A stretch of DNA of 58,831 nt from an uncultured Oscillospiraceae bacterium (GTDB lineage Bacteria > Bacillota > Clostridia > Oscillospirales > Ruminococcaceae). The notes beneath the pieces were generated by a model. It made no database searches, had not been told where the DNA came from, and saw only the letters and a list, made by a program, of their open reading frames with translations. The position numbers and the translations under genes are program-made. Shown here one piece after another: positions 17,990-26,582 of the stretch. Within the stretch, counting starts at the first letter, position 1; every line of letters begins with the position of its first letter. Location: assembly GCA_934444765.1 (NCBI GenBank), contig CAKSDC010000013.1, positions 1 to 58,831 on the forward strand, read 5' to 3'.

Positions 17990-18454
17990 TTAATATTTGC
18001 GTAAAAACCTTTTAGAGAAGTCTTTAACGAGTTCAAATGCGTTCTGTTCGGAACGCATAAGTATAAATATAGTATCGTCACCAGCTATAGTGCCTACTAC
18101 GTTGTTAAGTTGCATAGCGTCTATAGAAGCACATACGGCTTGAGCCATTCCTGTATGACACTTAACCACTACAGTATTTAGGGCGTAGTCTATTTTAGAG
18201 ATTAGTCCTTTTAATATTATATACTCTTTCTTATCCGAAACTAATTCTTCCTTAGCACTAACGGGACTTTGGTATATATACTGTCCATCTTTAGATAGTG
18301 ACTTTATAAGGTTAAGTTCTCTAATATCACGGGAAACTGTAGCTTGAGTAACCTTATAACCATGTCGTAACAGAATATTTTGTAGTTCCAACTGTGTAGA
18401 AACGTTATCTTTTTCAATAATCTGTAGTATTAAATGTTGACGACTTTCTTTCAC
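17990..18454 (-). CDS. argR: Arginine repressor ArgR
   Basis: 154 residues. The N-terminal winged helix-turn-helix includes VSTQLELQNILLRHGYKVTQATVSRDIRELNL. The C-terminal oligomerization and arginine-binding domain has CHTGMAQAVCASIDAM and VVGTIAGDDTIFILM. It represses arginine biosynthesis and can activate catabolism when bound to arginine. In Clostridia it sits between nadK and recN as a housekeeping neighbour rather than near its targets. The start is GTG 18454, after gaggtg. Confidence 0.95.
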   Translation of the reverse strand: MKESRQHLILQIIEKDNVSTQLELQNILLRHGYKVTQATVSRDIRELNLIKSLSKDGQYIYQSPVSAKEELVSDKKEYIILKGLISKIDYALNTVVVKCHTGMAQAVCASIDAMQLNNVVGTIAGDDTIFILMRSEQNAFELVKDFSKRFLRKY

Positions 18455-18486
18455 ACGAAAACACCTCTTTAAAAATATAAGTTATG

Positions 18487-19332
18487 CTACTTAAATACGT
18501 TCAACTTTTTATCCAAAGAGTTATAGAACGTATTACCCATCATATCTATAATGTTTATATAGTATTTAGACTTTTTAATAGTAATCTTTGTACCGCAATC
18601 GATTTTTACAGGATTGCTACCGTCTACAGAAAAGAAAATATCTTCTTCTTTACAACTATGTGAGAATACCAAACTACGTTCAGGAGAGAATATCATAGGG
18701 CGTGTACCTAATGAATGTGGAGCTAACAGTACCATTTCTATACATTCCGCATCAGGTTCGATAATAGGTCCACCCGCTGAAAGTGAATAGGCTGTAGAAC
18801 CTGTAGGTGTACTAAACACTATCCCGTCAGCACGATAAGAACCCACACTTATATTGCTATTGTCGAACCTTATAGAAAAATCGAATATACGTGAAAACTG
18901 TCTGAATATAGAAATATCGTTTAAGGCTTCAAAAGTTTCACCAGTAGATAGGCTAATGTTTAACATCATGTGAGGTAGTACACTATAAGAACCTTCTACT
19001 AAACGCTTTAGTTCGTTAAGTTCGGAAGGTTCTACCGATGCCATAAATCCGAGCCTACCAGTATTTATACCCAATAGTTTGGTATTGCTACCCACTATAT
19101 GTTTAGCACAGTTCAATATAGTACCATCGCCACCTATAGCTATTACCACATCGCAAGACTTAGCTATAGTACTAAAGTCATCAAAGTGCATAAACGGTTT
19201 AAAGGTATAAAAGTCTTTTCTATCGTAGCCAGAAAATACTTCTATACCACAGTCATGTAGAATATCTGCAACACGTAACGCACAATTATCGGCGTTACGC
19301 TTTTTTGAATTGTGAAAGATTGCTACTTGCAT
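18487..19332 (-). CDS. nadK: NAD kinase
   Basis: 281 residues. It phosphorylates NAD to NADP in the cytoplasm using ATP or polyphosphate. The diagnostic GGDGTIL loop is at about residue 63, followed by GINTGRLGFMA and the NE/D-type substrate region. SYRADGIVFSTPTGSTAYSLSAGGPI is the conserved C-terminal signature. Its place between tlyA and argR is the conserved clostridial order. The start ATG is preceded by aggagtga. Confidence 0.95.
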   Translation of the reverse strand: MQVAIFHNSKKRNADNCALRVADILHDCGIEVFSGYDRKDFYTFKPFMHFDDFSTIAKSCDVVIAIGGDGTILNCAKHIVGSNTKLLGINTGRLGFMASVEPSELNELKRLVEGSYSVLPHMMLNISLSTGETFEALNDISIFRQFSRIFDFSIRFDNSNISVGSYRADGIVFSTPTGSTAYSLSAGGPIIEPDAECIEMVLLAPHSLGTRPMIFSPERSLVFSHSCKEEDIFFSVDGSNPVKIDCGTKITIKKSKYYINIIDMMGNTFYNSLDKKLNVFK

Positions 19333-19341
19333 ATACGGTAA

Positions 19342-20070
19342 TCACTCCTTAGACATATATATAAGATATTCAACATTTCCGTCACCGCCAGTAATAGCCG
19401 ATTGACATACTCCTAAAACTTTAAAACCTAACCCTATAGAAAAACTCTGTATATCTTGCACTACAGATTGGCGAACCTTTTCAGACTTTACTATTCCGCC
19501 TTTGCTAAGACTTCCCTTCCCTGCCTCAAATTGAGGCTTAATTAATGCCACTACAGAACCGCCACTCCTTAAAAGAGTATATACCGTAGGTAACACTAAC
19601 TTTAAAGATATAAACGATACGTCTATAGAGATAAAGTCTACTAAAGAACCCTCAAAAGTAGAACTATCTACATTACGGATATTAGTACCCTCCAAATTCA
19701 CAACCTTATCATTAGATAGTAGCTTACTATCCAATTGACCGTGACCAACGTCTACAGCGTATACCTTGCAAGCACCATTTTGAAGCATACAGTCAGTGAA
19801 GCCACCAGTAGAAGCCCCTATATCTATACACACTAAGTCTTTTAGAGTAATACCGAACGTATTAATAGCAGTTTCTAACTTAAGACCGCCTCTACCGACG
19901 TACTGTAAGTTTTCACCCGTTATAGTTATAGTATCTTCAGGAGTAACTTCCAATGAAGGTTTTTCGCACACTCTACCATTTACTAATAGTCTGCCTTCTT
20001 TTATGATAGTCTTAGCGTACTGTCTGCTTTTAGTATATCCGTTTTGAAATAGAAACACATCAACTCTCAT
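19342..20070 (-). CDS. tlyA: TlyA-family rRNA 2'-O-methyltransferase
   Basis: 242 residues. An N-terminal S4 RNA-binding domain (about 1-60: MRVDVFLFQNGYTKSRQYAK, EGRLLVNG) is fused to a FtsJ-like methyltransferase domain. The SAM motif is CIDIGASTGGFTDCMLQNGA, and DVGHGQL, FISIDVSFISL and ALIKPQFEAG follow. TlyA enzymes methylate ribose positions on 16S and 23S rRNA and influence capreomycin susceptibility; some homologues were called hemolysins. The gene overlaps the end of dxs by 11 bases, implying translational coupling. Confidence 0.93.
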   Translation of the reverse strand: MRVDVFLFQNGYTKSRQYAKTIIKEGRLLVNGRVCEKPSLEVTPEDTITITGENLQYVGRGGLKLETAINTFGITLKDLVCIDIGASTGGFTDCMLQNGACKVYAVDVGHGQLDSKLLSNDKVVNLEGTNIRNVDSSTFEGSLVDFISIDVSFISLKLVLPTVYTLLRSGGSVVALIKPQFEAGKGSLSKGGIVKSEKVRQSVVQDIQSFSIGLGFKVLGVCQSAITGGDGNVEYLIYMSKE

Positions 20071-22003
20071 TAGTAGCCTCTACCTTTCTAAGAGCGTTTT
20101 TAACGTAGTCATGCATAGTCTTAGTAGTTAGGGAATACCTTTCCAAGCAACTATCCACAGAACCTGCATACACAAAGCCGTCTATAGCGGATACTTTAAA
20201 GTCACCTTTAAAGCCAGCCTTACATAGACTATACATAAAGTGTTCAGCGACACCACCCGATTCTATACCCTCTTCAAAGAATACTATCTGCTTATAGCCG
20301 ATACATTCTTTAATAGCGTCTTCAGGTATTGGGAATATCTTAGTAAGTTTCAAGATATCGGTAAAGATGTATTCCGAATTTAATAGCTTAGTAGCGGAGT
20401 ATAGACTGTCATAGGTTCTTCCATAACCTATTACTAAGGTGTTGCTACCTATATTATGTTCTATAGTATAGTCGGTAATAGTATCCTGTTTAGGATAAGA
20501 AGTTTCATCTACACCACGAGGATATCTTACACAAGATATCGCAGTATCGTGATATATAGCACGGTCGAAAGACCATTTCATTTCTTGTATACAGGCTGGA
20601 GCATATATAGTACAGTTAGGAATAGTACTTAAAAAAGCCACATCGAATATACCTTGATGTGTTTCACCGTCATCGCCTACTATACCCGCTCTATCTATGG
20701 CGAATACTACGTGTAACTTAGGTATAGCGATATCGTGAACTATCTGGTCGTATGCACGTTGTAAGAACGTAGAGTACACGGCAAATACTGGAATATATCC
20801 CATAGAAGCTAATCCGCCTGAAAACGTTACGGCGTGCTGTTCGGCAATACCTACATCGAAACACCTTTCAGGGTGACGCTTTGCAAACATATTAAGACCA
20901 GTATTTTCTTTCATAGCGGCGGTTATGGTACATATTTTCTCGTCCATATCGCCGAGCTTGTTTATATACTTGCCGAATGCAGAAGAGTAACTCTCTTGAT
21001 TAGACTTATTCTGTTTTCCTGTAAGAATATCAAAGTCCGAAACACCATGGTATATATTAGGATTATTTTCTGCTGGAACGTAACCTTTACCTTTAGTAGT
21101 ATGCACATGAACTACTACTGGACGCTTGTACTTTTTAGCAGTGTTCAAAGCCTTTTCCATAGCCTCTACATTGTGACCGTCTACTACACCGATATATATA
21201 TATCCTAACGCTTCAAATATATTATTCTCTAAAAAAGCACCTTTAACGGCACTTTTAGAATGTGATATAACGTTACCAATATTTTTTCCGAATGGAACTT
21301 TATCTAAAGTCTTCTTTACTGCTAACTTAGTATTAACGTAGCCTTCACGTTGTCTAATTCTGCTAAGGTATTGAGCGAAACCACCGATATTTTTAGATAT
21401 AGACATATCGTTTTGATTAAGCACTATTATTAGATTAAGGTCTGTATTACCACCATTGTTAAGACCTTCATAAGCCAAACCGCCAGTAAAAGCACCGTCT
21501 CCGATGACTGCTATAGCATAGTTAGTGTTATTACCTTTAAGTTTCATAGCCTGAGCTATTCCGCACGCTACCGAAATAGAAGTACTACTATGACCGCTAA
21601 TATAGGCATCGTGTTCACTTTCGGTAGGTTTAGGAAATCCTGAAATACCGCCTTCTTTTCTAAGAGTATCAAAGTCTTTGTATCTACCAGTTAGTAGCTT
21701 ATGAGTATAACATTGGTGTCCCACGTCCCAGACTATCTTATCGGCTGGCGAATTAAATGCACGGTGCAAAGCTACTGTAAGTTCCACCGTTCCCAAATTA
21801 GAGGCTAAGTGTCCGCCATTCTTAGAAACGGTATCTATTAATATAGCTCTAATCTCTTTGCAAAGAGTATCACATTGAGAGTAGTCTAATCGTTTAACGT
21901 CCTGAGGCAAAGACATATTGTTTAAACTAACCACATCGGTGAAGTTGTACTGTGTGGTTTCGTCTTTGTGGATACTCTTATTTATTTTGTTAATATCTTC
22001 CAT
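20060..22003 (-). CDS. dxs: 1-deoxy-D-xylulose-5-phosphate synthase
   Basis: 647 residues. This thiamine-diphosphate enzyme condenses pyruvate and glyceraldehyde 3-phosphate, the first step of the MEP isoprenoid route. Landmarks: GGHLASNLGTVELTVALH, WDVGHQCYTHKLLTGR, GDGAFTGGLAYEGLNN (ThDP motif), then the second-domain DVGIAEQHAVTFSGGLA and RAGIVGDDGETHQGIFD. Compared with common homologues it has roughly 20 extra N-terminal residues, and the binding site before ATG 22003 is weak, so the true start may lie slightly inside. ispA and the PAP2-like gene upstream make an isoprenoid neighbourhood. Confidence 0.94.
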   Translation of the reverse strand: MEDINKINKSIHKDETTQYNFTDVVSLNNMSLPQDVKRLDYSQCDTLCKEIRAILIDTVSKNGGHLASNLGTVELTVALHRAFNSPADKIVWDVGHQCYTHKLLTGRYKDFDTLRKEGGISGFPKPTESEHDAYISGHSSTSISVACGIAQAMKLKGNNTNYAIAVIGDGAFTGGLAYEGLNNGGNTDLNLIIVLNQNDMSISKNIGGFAQYLSRIRQREGYVNTKLAVKKTLDKVPFGKNIGNVISHSKSAVKGAFLENNIFEALGYIYIGVVDGHNVEAMEKALNTAKKYKRPVVVHVHTTKGKGYVPAENNPNIYHGVSDFDILTGKQNKSNQESYSSAFGKYINKLGDMDEKICTITAAMKENTGLNMFAKRHPERCFDVGIAEQHAVTFSGGLASMGYIPVFAVYSTFLQRAYDQIVHDIAIPKLHVVFAIDRAGIVGDDGETHQGIFDVAFLSTIPNCTIYAPACIQEMKWSFDRAIYHDTAISCVRYPRGVDETSYPKQDTITDYTIEHNIGSNTLVIGYGRTYDSLYSATKLLNSEYIFTDILKLTKIFPIPEDAIKECIGYKQIVFFEEGIESGGVAEHFMYSLCKAGFKGDFKVSAIDGFVYAGSVDSCLERYSLTTKTMHDYVKNALRKVEATNES

Positions 22004-22005
22004 AA

Positions 22006-22470
22006 TTACTTGACTGGCACTATTAAGCCTATAATAATGCCTACTATTGCACCTCCAACGACTTCAAGAGGTGTATGCCCCAAATATTCTTGAAGTTTTT
22101 TTTCGTCAGATTTAATATCATCATCTGTTTGGACGTTTTTAAATATATTAGAAATAGATATTAAGTTTTTCATGCGGTTAATCTCTTTAGCGTGTAGACC
22201 TGCATTACGTCTAACGCCCATAGCGTCGTATATTACTATAGCACCTAATATGAACATTATACCAAACTCACAAGAAGCAGTACCTACGCTTTTGCCCACG
22301 GTAATCAGTGCAGAGATAACCATAGAAGTATGAGAACTTGGCATACCGCCCGCCCCTATAAGGCGTTGAGCATAAAAGTGTTTAAACTTAATACCATGTA
22401 AAAGGGTCTTTATAATCTGAGCGACTGCCCACGCCGTTACAGCCGAAACGATTACTCCATTGTAAATCAA
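22006..22470 (-). CDS. Divergent PAP2 family membrane protein (DUF212)
   Basis: 154 residues. Membrane helices at about 5-25, 45-90 and 130-152 surround the conserved MPSSHTSMV motif (phosphatase-like histidine) and AIVIYDAMGVRRNAGLHA, which define the divergent PAP2/DUF212 family. Such proteins may act on lipid phosphates; placement between ispA and dxs suggests polyprenyl phosphate metabolism, but this is inference. TTG 22470 with gggagaa upstream is the start. Confidence 0.88.
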   Translation of the reverse strand: MIYNGVIVSAVTAWAVAQIIKTLLHGIKFKHFYAQRLIGAGGMPSSHTSMVISALITVGKSVGTASCEFGIMFILGAIVIYDAMGVRRNAGLHAKEINRMKNLISISNIFKNVQTDDDIKSDEKKLQEYLGHTPLEVVGGAIVGIIIGLIVPVK

Positions 22471-22513
22471 AATAAAATTCTCCCATCTATAGAAGTGACT
22501 ATACTATCTAAAA

Positions 22514-23401
22514 TTAATACTCACGGTTTAAAAGATTATTAGTCAAGTCTATTAAAAAATCACTATTATCCATTTGGGTTAATACCTTTAAAGCCTTACC
22601 AGTGTATACTTTAGCCTTTTTTTGAGCAGTCTGTAGACCAAATAGAGTAATAAAAGTAGTCTTATTCTGTTCTTGGTCGCTACCGATAGGTTTACCTAAT
22701 ACTTCCTGAGTACTGGTAACGTCCAAAATATCGTCTATAATTTGAAAAGCTATGCCTAAGTTTTCGGCATATTCACACGCTAAAGGAATGTAGTCTTGAT
22801 GTTTATTAGCACATAGACAACCACATACACAAGCAGTTTTAATTAAGTCACTGGTTTTTTTAGTATAGGTTTTAAGTAGAATTTCTTCTGTAACGTCTTT
22901 ACGATGTTCATTTTCCAAATCGAGTACTTGACCACCTATTATACTGCTAACACCCATAGATAGAGTTTCCATAATCTTAACTTTAGTAGTATCGTTAAGA
23001 TTAGTATTTTTAGCCACTACTTCAAAAGGTTTAATTAAAAGATTATCGCCAGCTAATAAGGCTATACTTTCTTCAAACTGCTTATGACAAGAAGGTTTAC
23101 CACGTCTAAAGTCGTCGTTATCCATGCAAGGAAGGTCATCATGAATTAGCGAACTTGTATGTATCATTTCTATACAACAAGCCACGTCTAAAGCGTCTTG
23201 TATAGAACCACCACACACTTTGCAAAATTCCATAGCCAATACAGGTCTAAGACGTTTACCACCTGCCGATAATGAATAGTTCATAGCATCTATAACGCTT
23301 CGGTGTAGCTGAGTATCTTCAGTTACTACGTTATACTTATATAGACTATCTTCTACTAACTTAACATAGTTAGATAGTAGTTCTTTATTTTCAAGTTTCA
23401 T
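22514..23401 (-). CDS. ispA: Short-chain polyprenyl diphosphate synthase (farnesyl/geranylgeranyl type)
   Basis: 295 residues. It joins isopentenyl units to allylic diphosphates. First aspartate-rich motif in SSLIHDDLPCMDNDDFRRGK, KQFEESIALLAGD region, second motif FQIIDDILDV. The upstream residues GGKRLRPVLAM bind substrate. An insertion of two residues in the first motif (DDLPCMD) is the FARM type of bacterial farnesyl diphosphate synthases. It is in the usual cluster with dxs. The start follows ggagatg. Confidence 0.93.
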   Translation of the reverse strand: MKLENKELLSNYVKLVEDSLYKYNVVTEDTQLHRSVIDAMNYSLSAGGKRLRPVLAMEFCKVCGGSIQDALDVACCIEMIHTSSLIHDDLPCMDNDDFRRGKPSCHKQFEESIALLAGDNLLIKPFEVVAKNTNLNDTTKVKIMETLSMGVSSIIGGQVLDLENEHRKDVTEEILLKTYTKKTSDLIKTACVCGCLCANKHQDYIPLACEYAENLGIAFQIIDDILDVTSTQEVLGKPIGSDQEQNKTTFITLFGLQTAQKKAKVYTGKALKVLTQMDNSDFLIDLTNNLLNREY

Positions 23402-23433
23402 AATATATCATCTCCAAAATAGACTATTAATAG

Positions 23434-24387
23434 TTAGTGTATATCATCATATAGTAGCTTGCCATAGTATGCCACGCCCAAAGCGTTATCACAAGAGTAT
23501 TCTGTGGTAGCAAAACTACACCTAAAGTCTTTAGATAGCTTACTCTTTATAATACTATTAGACATAACTCCGCCAACGTATAGTATAGGCATACTACCGT
23601 ATAATCGTATAGCGTGTTTAGTCATACCGTGGATAGCCTTGTATATATGTTCCAAACAGAACATAGCTATATCGCTATGATTTTCCCCAGACAATAACAT
23701 CTTATTACAAAGGTTTTCTATACCAGATAGGCAACAGTTACCATTTTTTAGTGTAGCCTTAACCTTAAAAGACTTATCGCTTAACATAGCAAGACTTTCC
23801 AACTGTTTTCCACAAGGAAAGTCTAAACCTAAAGATACTCCTACTCTGTCTACCAACTGACCGCCTTTTAAATCCAAAGAAGAAGCTACTAACTTTATAT
23901 CCAAAACGTGTTCACTATTAGGCGTACACAATAGACAGTCGGTAGTACCTCCGCTAACGTGAAAAGCTATAAACGGACTGTTTAACATATCGTACTGCTT
24001 AGAAGATACTATTCCAGCTAATACGTGTCCCACTTGATGAGTAGTATTGTACACGGGTATATTAGCAGTAGTTCCTATAGAACGTGCTACAGTTTCGCCT
24101 ACCAAAAAGCATGGCATATAAGAACCTTCTACTGAAGTAGGCTTTACAGATACCCCTATAGAAGATATATCCACATTGCCAACCTCATCGAATAGACTTT
24201 CTAATAGTACGGGTATCTGTTTAGTGTGATGAAATACCGCATCACTTTGACGAATACCCTTTTCACCCTTTTTGACAGGTAATAACTGTCTATACTGTAT
24301 TAGGTTGAAGTTTTGGTCTATAATAGCTACCGAGGTTGTATAGTTACTGGTATCTATACCCAAATAGTACTTATTGTTAGTCTTCAT
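23434..24387 (-). CDS. TsaD/Kae1-like paralogue (clostridial)
   Basis: 317 residues. It has the ASKHA fold: YLGIDTSNYTTSVAII at the N-terminus, a THQVGH segment where TsaD has its metal-binding histidines, AFHVSGGTTDCLL, LDLKGGQLVDRVGVSLGLDFPCG, and PILYVGGVMSNSII near the C-terminus. This is a clostridial paralogue long annotated as O-sialoglycoprotein endopeptidase. Whether it makes threonylcarbamoyl-adenosine is unknown, because a second genuine tsaD normally exists elsewhere. It overlaps nusB by 11 bases. xseA and xseB, which often follow it, are absent. Confidence 0.8.
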   Translation of the reverse strand: MKTNNKYYLGIDTSNYTTSVAIIDQNFNLIQYRQLLPVKKGEKGIRQSDAVFHHTKQIPVLLESLFDEVGNVDISSIGVSVKPTSVEGSYMPCFLVGETVARSIGTTANIPVYNTTHQVGHVLAGIVSSKQYDMLNSPFIAFHVSGGTTDCLLCTPNSEHVLDIKLVASSLDLKGGQLVDRVGVSLGLDFPCGKQLESLAMLSDKSFKVKATLKNGNCCLSGIENLCNKMLLSGENHSDIAMFCLEHIYKAIHGMTKHAIRLYGSMPILYVGGVMSNSIIKSKLSKDFRCSFATTEYSCDNALGVAYYGKLLYDDIH

Positions 24388-24808
24388 TAGTAGAAAGTTC
24401 TCTTGAGTAAGAACCCAATACTCCGTTTACGTACTTAACGTCTTTAGAAGTAGCATACTCTTGAGCAAGTAGTACTGCTTCGCTAATAGCGGAGTTTGTA
24501 GGAATTTTATCGTCGAATAGTATTTCGTATATAGCCATTCTTAGAATTACAAGGTCAACCTTGTTAATACGATTAATACTTCTGTTTCTGCTATACTTAG
24601 ATATTACTTCGTCTAACTGTGGCTGACGTTCTAACACTCCAGATATTAATAGTTTAACGTCATCGTTTAGTATTATGCCATCTATTTCGTAGTCTAAATA
24701 GATACTATATATTTCTTCTATAGTATCTCCACGTAGATAGTATTCAAATAGCAGTTTAAAGGCACTATCACGGATAGTATGTCTTACAATATGTTCCGTA
24801 TCTTTCAT
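24377..24808 (-). CDS. nusB: Transcription antitermination factor NusB
   Basis: 143 residues. The all-helical NusB fold is recognisable: an N-terminal RDSAFKLLFEYYLRG, a middle segment LISGVLERQPQLDEVISKYSRNRSINRINKVDLVILRMAIYEI, and VLLAQEYATSKDVKYVNGVLGSYSREL at the end. It binds boxA RNA together with S10 during rRNA transcription. The start has ggaggtt at good spacing. It follows the spoIIIA operon after a terminator, and the downstream genes are tightly packed, so it is probably the first gene of the isoprenoid and repair operon. Confidence 0.92.
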   Translation of the reverse strand: MKDTEHIVRHTIRDSAFKLLFEYYLRGDTIEEIYSIYLDYEIDGIILNDDVKLLISGVLERQPQLDEVISKYSRNRSINRINKVDLVILRMAIYEILFDDKIPTNSAISEAVLLAQEYATSKDVKYVNGVLGSYSRELSTNED

Positions 24809-24907
24809 TTACAAAAATAACCTCCGAAAAAATATTATATATGTATTCTAAAATATTATACCACAAAAATAAGTTCTATGCAACAATATTTAATATTTAT
24901 TTTTAGA

Positions 24908-24942
24908 CAAAAAAGTCACGAAATGATAGTATCATTTCGTGA
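24908..24942 (-). terminator. Intrinsic terminator of the spoIIIA operon
   Basis: Stem cacgaaatgat / atcatttcgtg with a three-base loop, followed on the minus strand by a run of six T. It lies between spoIIIAH and nusB. Confidence 0.88.
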
Positions 24943-24976
24943 AACGCATTGGTATATTACGGAAGTTTGTTATACG

Positions 24977-25561
24977 TTAGGACATTTCTATAATCTTTAT
25001 GTTTTCGGCAGGAATAGTAATTTCGCTAAGAATAATCTCTTTAATAGAGGCTACCTGTTGAGCGTTTAAGCCGTCGGACTTTACTACTATCTTAGCACTA
25101 TCGTTTTCAAGATAGGCTATACAGTCGGATATGTTCAGAGCCTTAACTAAAGTTTCTATAGTATTTTCACTCTCAGAAAGTTGTGAAATAGATACAGCCT
25201 CTAAAGCCTTAGTGACCATTTCGTCGTTAGTAAGGTCGCCACCACCTATAGCAGTTTGAATAGTCTGTATAGCGTTGTCACGACTGGTAAGTCTATCCAA
25301 TCGAGCCTGTGCAAAATAGTCGTCAGCCTCTACCTCTGCGGAGTTACTGTTGCCATTAGCGTCTACGTTGACGTACTCGGTATCACCATAGTTTTTAGTA
25401 TCACTTTGGGTTAGCTGATTAACTTCTGCTACATCGTCGATGCTCACTAAACCGTTACCGTCGGCGAGTATGTAGTTTACGTATACTGCTATAGCTAATA
25501 TCATAGTCAAGCAAGCAAGGATTATCTGTTTCTTACCAATAATTAGACTAAACTTTTTCAT
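24977..25561 (-). CDS. spoIIIAH: Stage III sporulation protein AH
   Basis: 194 residues. One N-terminal helix (about 10-30) anchors an intermembrane-space domain. SpoIIIAH sits in the mother-cell membrane around the forespore and pairs with forespore SpoIIQ to form a channel (the feeding tube). The C-terminal part has the family style: ARLDRLTSRDNAIQTIQTA, then SDCIAYLENDSAKIVVKSDG and LNAQQVASIKEIILSE, a YscJ/FliF-like ring-building motif. ATG 25561 is chosen because gggaggc precedes it; the frame is open to 25579. It is the last gene of the operon. Confidence 0.9.
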   Translation of the reverse strand: MKKFSLIIGKKQIILACLTMILAIAVYVNYILADGNGLVSIDDVAEVNQLTQSDTKNYGDTEYVNVDANGNSNSAEVEADDYFAQARLDRLTSRDNAIQTIQTAIGGGDLTNDEMVTKALEAVSISQLSESENTIETLVKALNISDCIAYLENDSAKIVVKSDGLNAQQVASIKEIILSEITIPAENIKIIEMS

Positions 25562-25588
25562 AGTCCAAAAGCCTCCCATAGTATTGTA

Positions 25589-26128
25589 TTAATCTTCTAA
25601 CTGCCCAACGTACACTCTATCGGAAGATAGTCCCGTTAGAGCAGTTACTATTAAATAGATACTCTCTTTAACCGAACTTTTAGAACCTCCTTTACATAGT
25701 ATAACCACACCTTCTATTTGAGGTAAGTCTGTAGAACTTATTAAAGCAGACTTTCCCTCAGAAGAATTGATAGTAATATAGTTACTCTGATACTCTATAG
25801 TACCGTTAGAACTCTCTTGTTGTTTAACGTCTTTTACGTAGTTATTAATTTGACTGCCTTTAATAGTAACCATAACTTTCGTATCGCCTGCACCCTCTAC
25901 CGACTGTATTAGATTGCATAGACTGTCTTCTAAGTCTTTTTTGTAGTCTGTAGAGGAAAATTCAGTAGTACTGACGGCATTGGAACTATCGCTTGCACTA
26001 TTAGAAGAACAGTCCGAAAGTAGTATTAATAGCAATCCTAACAGACCTACACATACGCTAAACTTAACTCCATTTTTAGACTTTAAAAATACACATAACT
26101 TGTTATAGTATAGTTTTATACTTTGCAT
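25589..26128 (-). CDS. spoIIIAG: Stage III sporulation protein AG
   Basis: 179 residues. There is a single N-terminal membrane helix (about 22-40, FSVCVGLLGLLLILL) and an outer domain with DLEDSLCNLIQSVEGAGDTKVMVTI and GVVILCKGGSKSSVKESIYLIVTALTGLSSDRVYV, both typical of SpoIIIAG. It forms a large ring in the mother-cell to forespore channel. It is in the conserved position between AF and AH. Confidence 0.92.
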   Translation of the reverse strand: MQSIKLYYNKLCVFLKSKNGVKFSVCVGLLGLLLILLSDCSSNSASDSSNAVSTTEFSSTDYKKDLEDSLCNLIQSVEGAGDTKVMVTIKGSQINNYVKDVKQQESSNGTIEYQSNYITINSSEGKSALISSTDLPQIEGVVILCKGGSKSSVKESIYLIVTALTGLSSDRVYVGQLED

Positions 26129-26131
26129 AGT

Positions 26132-26572
26132 CTACCACTCCGAAATAATAATACTATCGCCAAAGTTCTGCCTTAATAGATAACAGGCTTTTTGAAAATC
26201 GTCTACGTTGAGTAGTACCTTATTAATAGATATGCTACTATCTTCTGTTATATTTATGTCCAACGAAATATTTTCACAGTGTAAGCCGTTATCTTGTAAT
26301 AGTTGCTGAATAGAAGTTTCTACTTGTGTAGTCGCCACTTGCTTATATACTTCCGATTGGTCGGTATACTGTAAACTTTCACCCAGATAGTCCCATTGTA
26401 AGTTGGAAGTATCTATGTTAGCTACCGATTTCAACACCGTGGTGATTAGTATACTAAAGAATATCAAACGGAGTTCTTTTTCAAACTTAGAAGTATCTAT
26501 CACGTTAGACACTATACAGAATATTATACTTACTACGCATACTATCAATACTGTGGACTGTATAACGTTCAT
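26132..26572 (-). CDS. spoIIIAF: Stage III sporulation protein AF
   Basis: 146 residues. Two N-terminal membrane helices (about 5-25 and 32-50) are followed by a soluble domain (about 70-146). The sequence shows little more than the hydrophobicity pattern and FEKELRLIFFSILITTVLK; assignment depends mainly on position in the operon. The start ATG 26572 sits six bases after gaggtg; GTG 26581, which is inside that site, is less likely. Confidence 0.8.
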   Translation of the reverse strand: MNVIQSTVLIVCVVSIIFCIVSNVIDTSKFEKELRLIFFSILITTVLKSVANIDTSNLQWDYLGESLQYTDQSEVYKQVATTQVETSIQQLLQDNGLHCENISLDINITEDSSISINKVLLNVDDFQKACYLLRQNFGDSIIISEW

Positions 26573-26582
26573 GATATGCACC

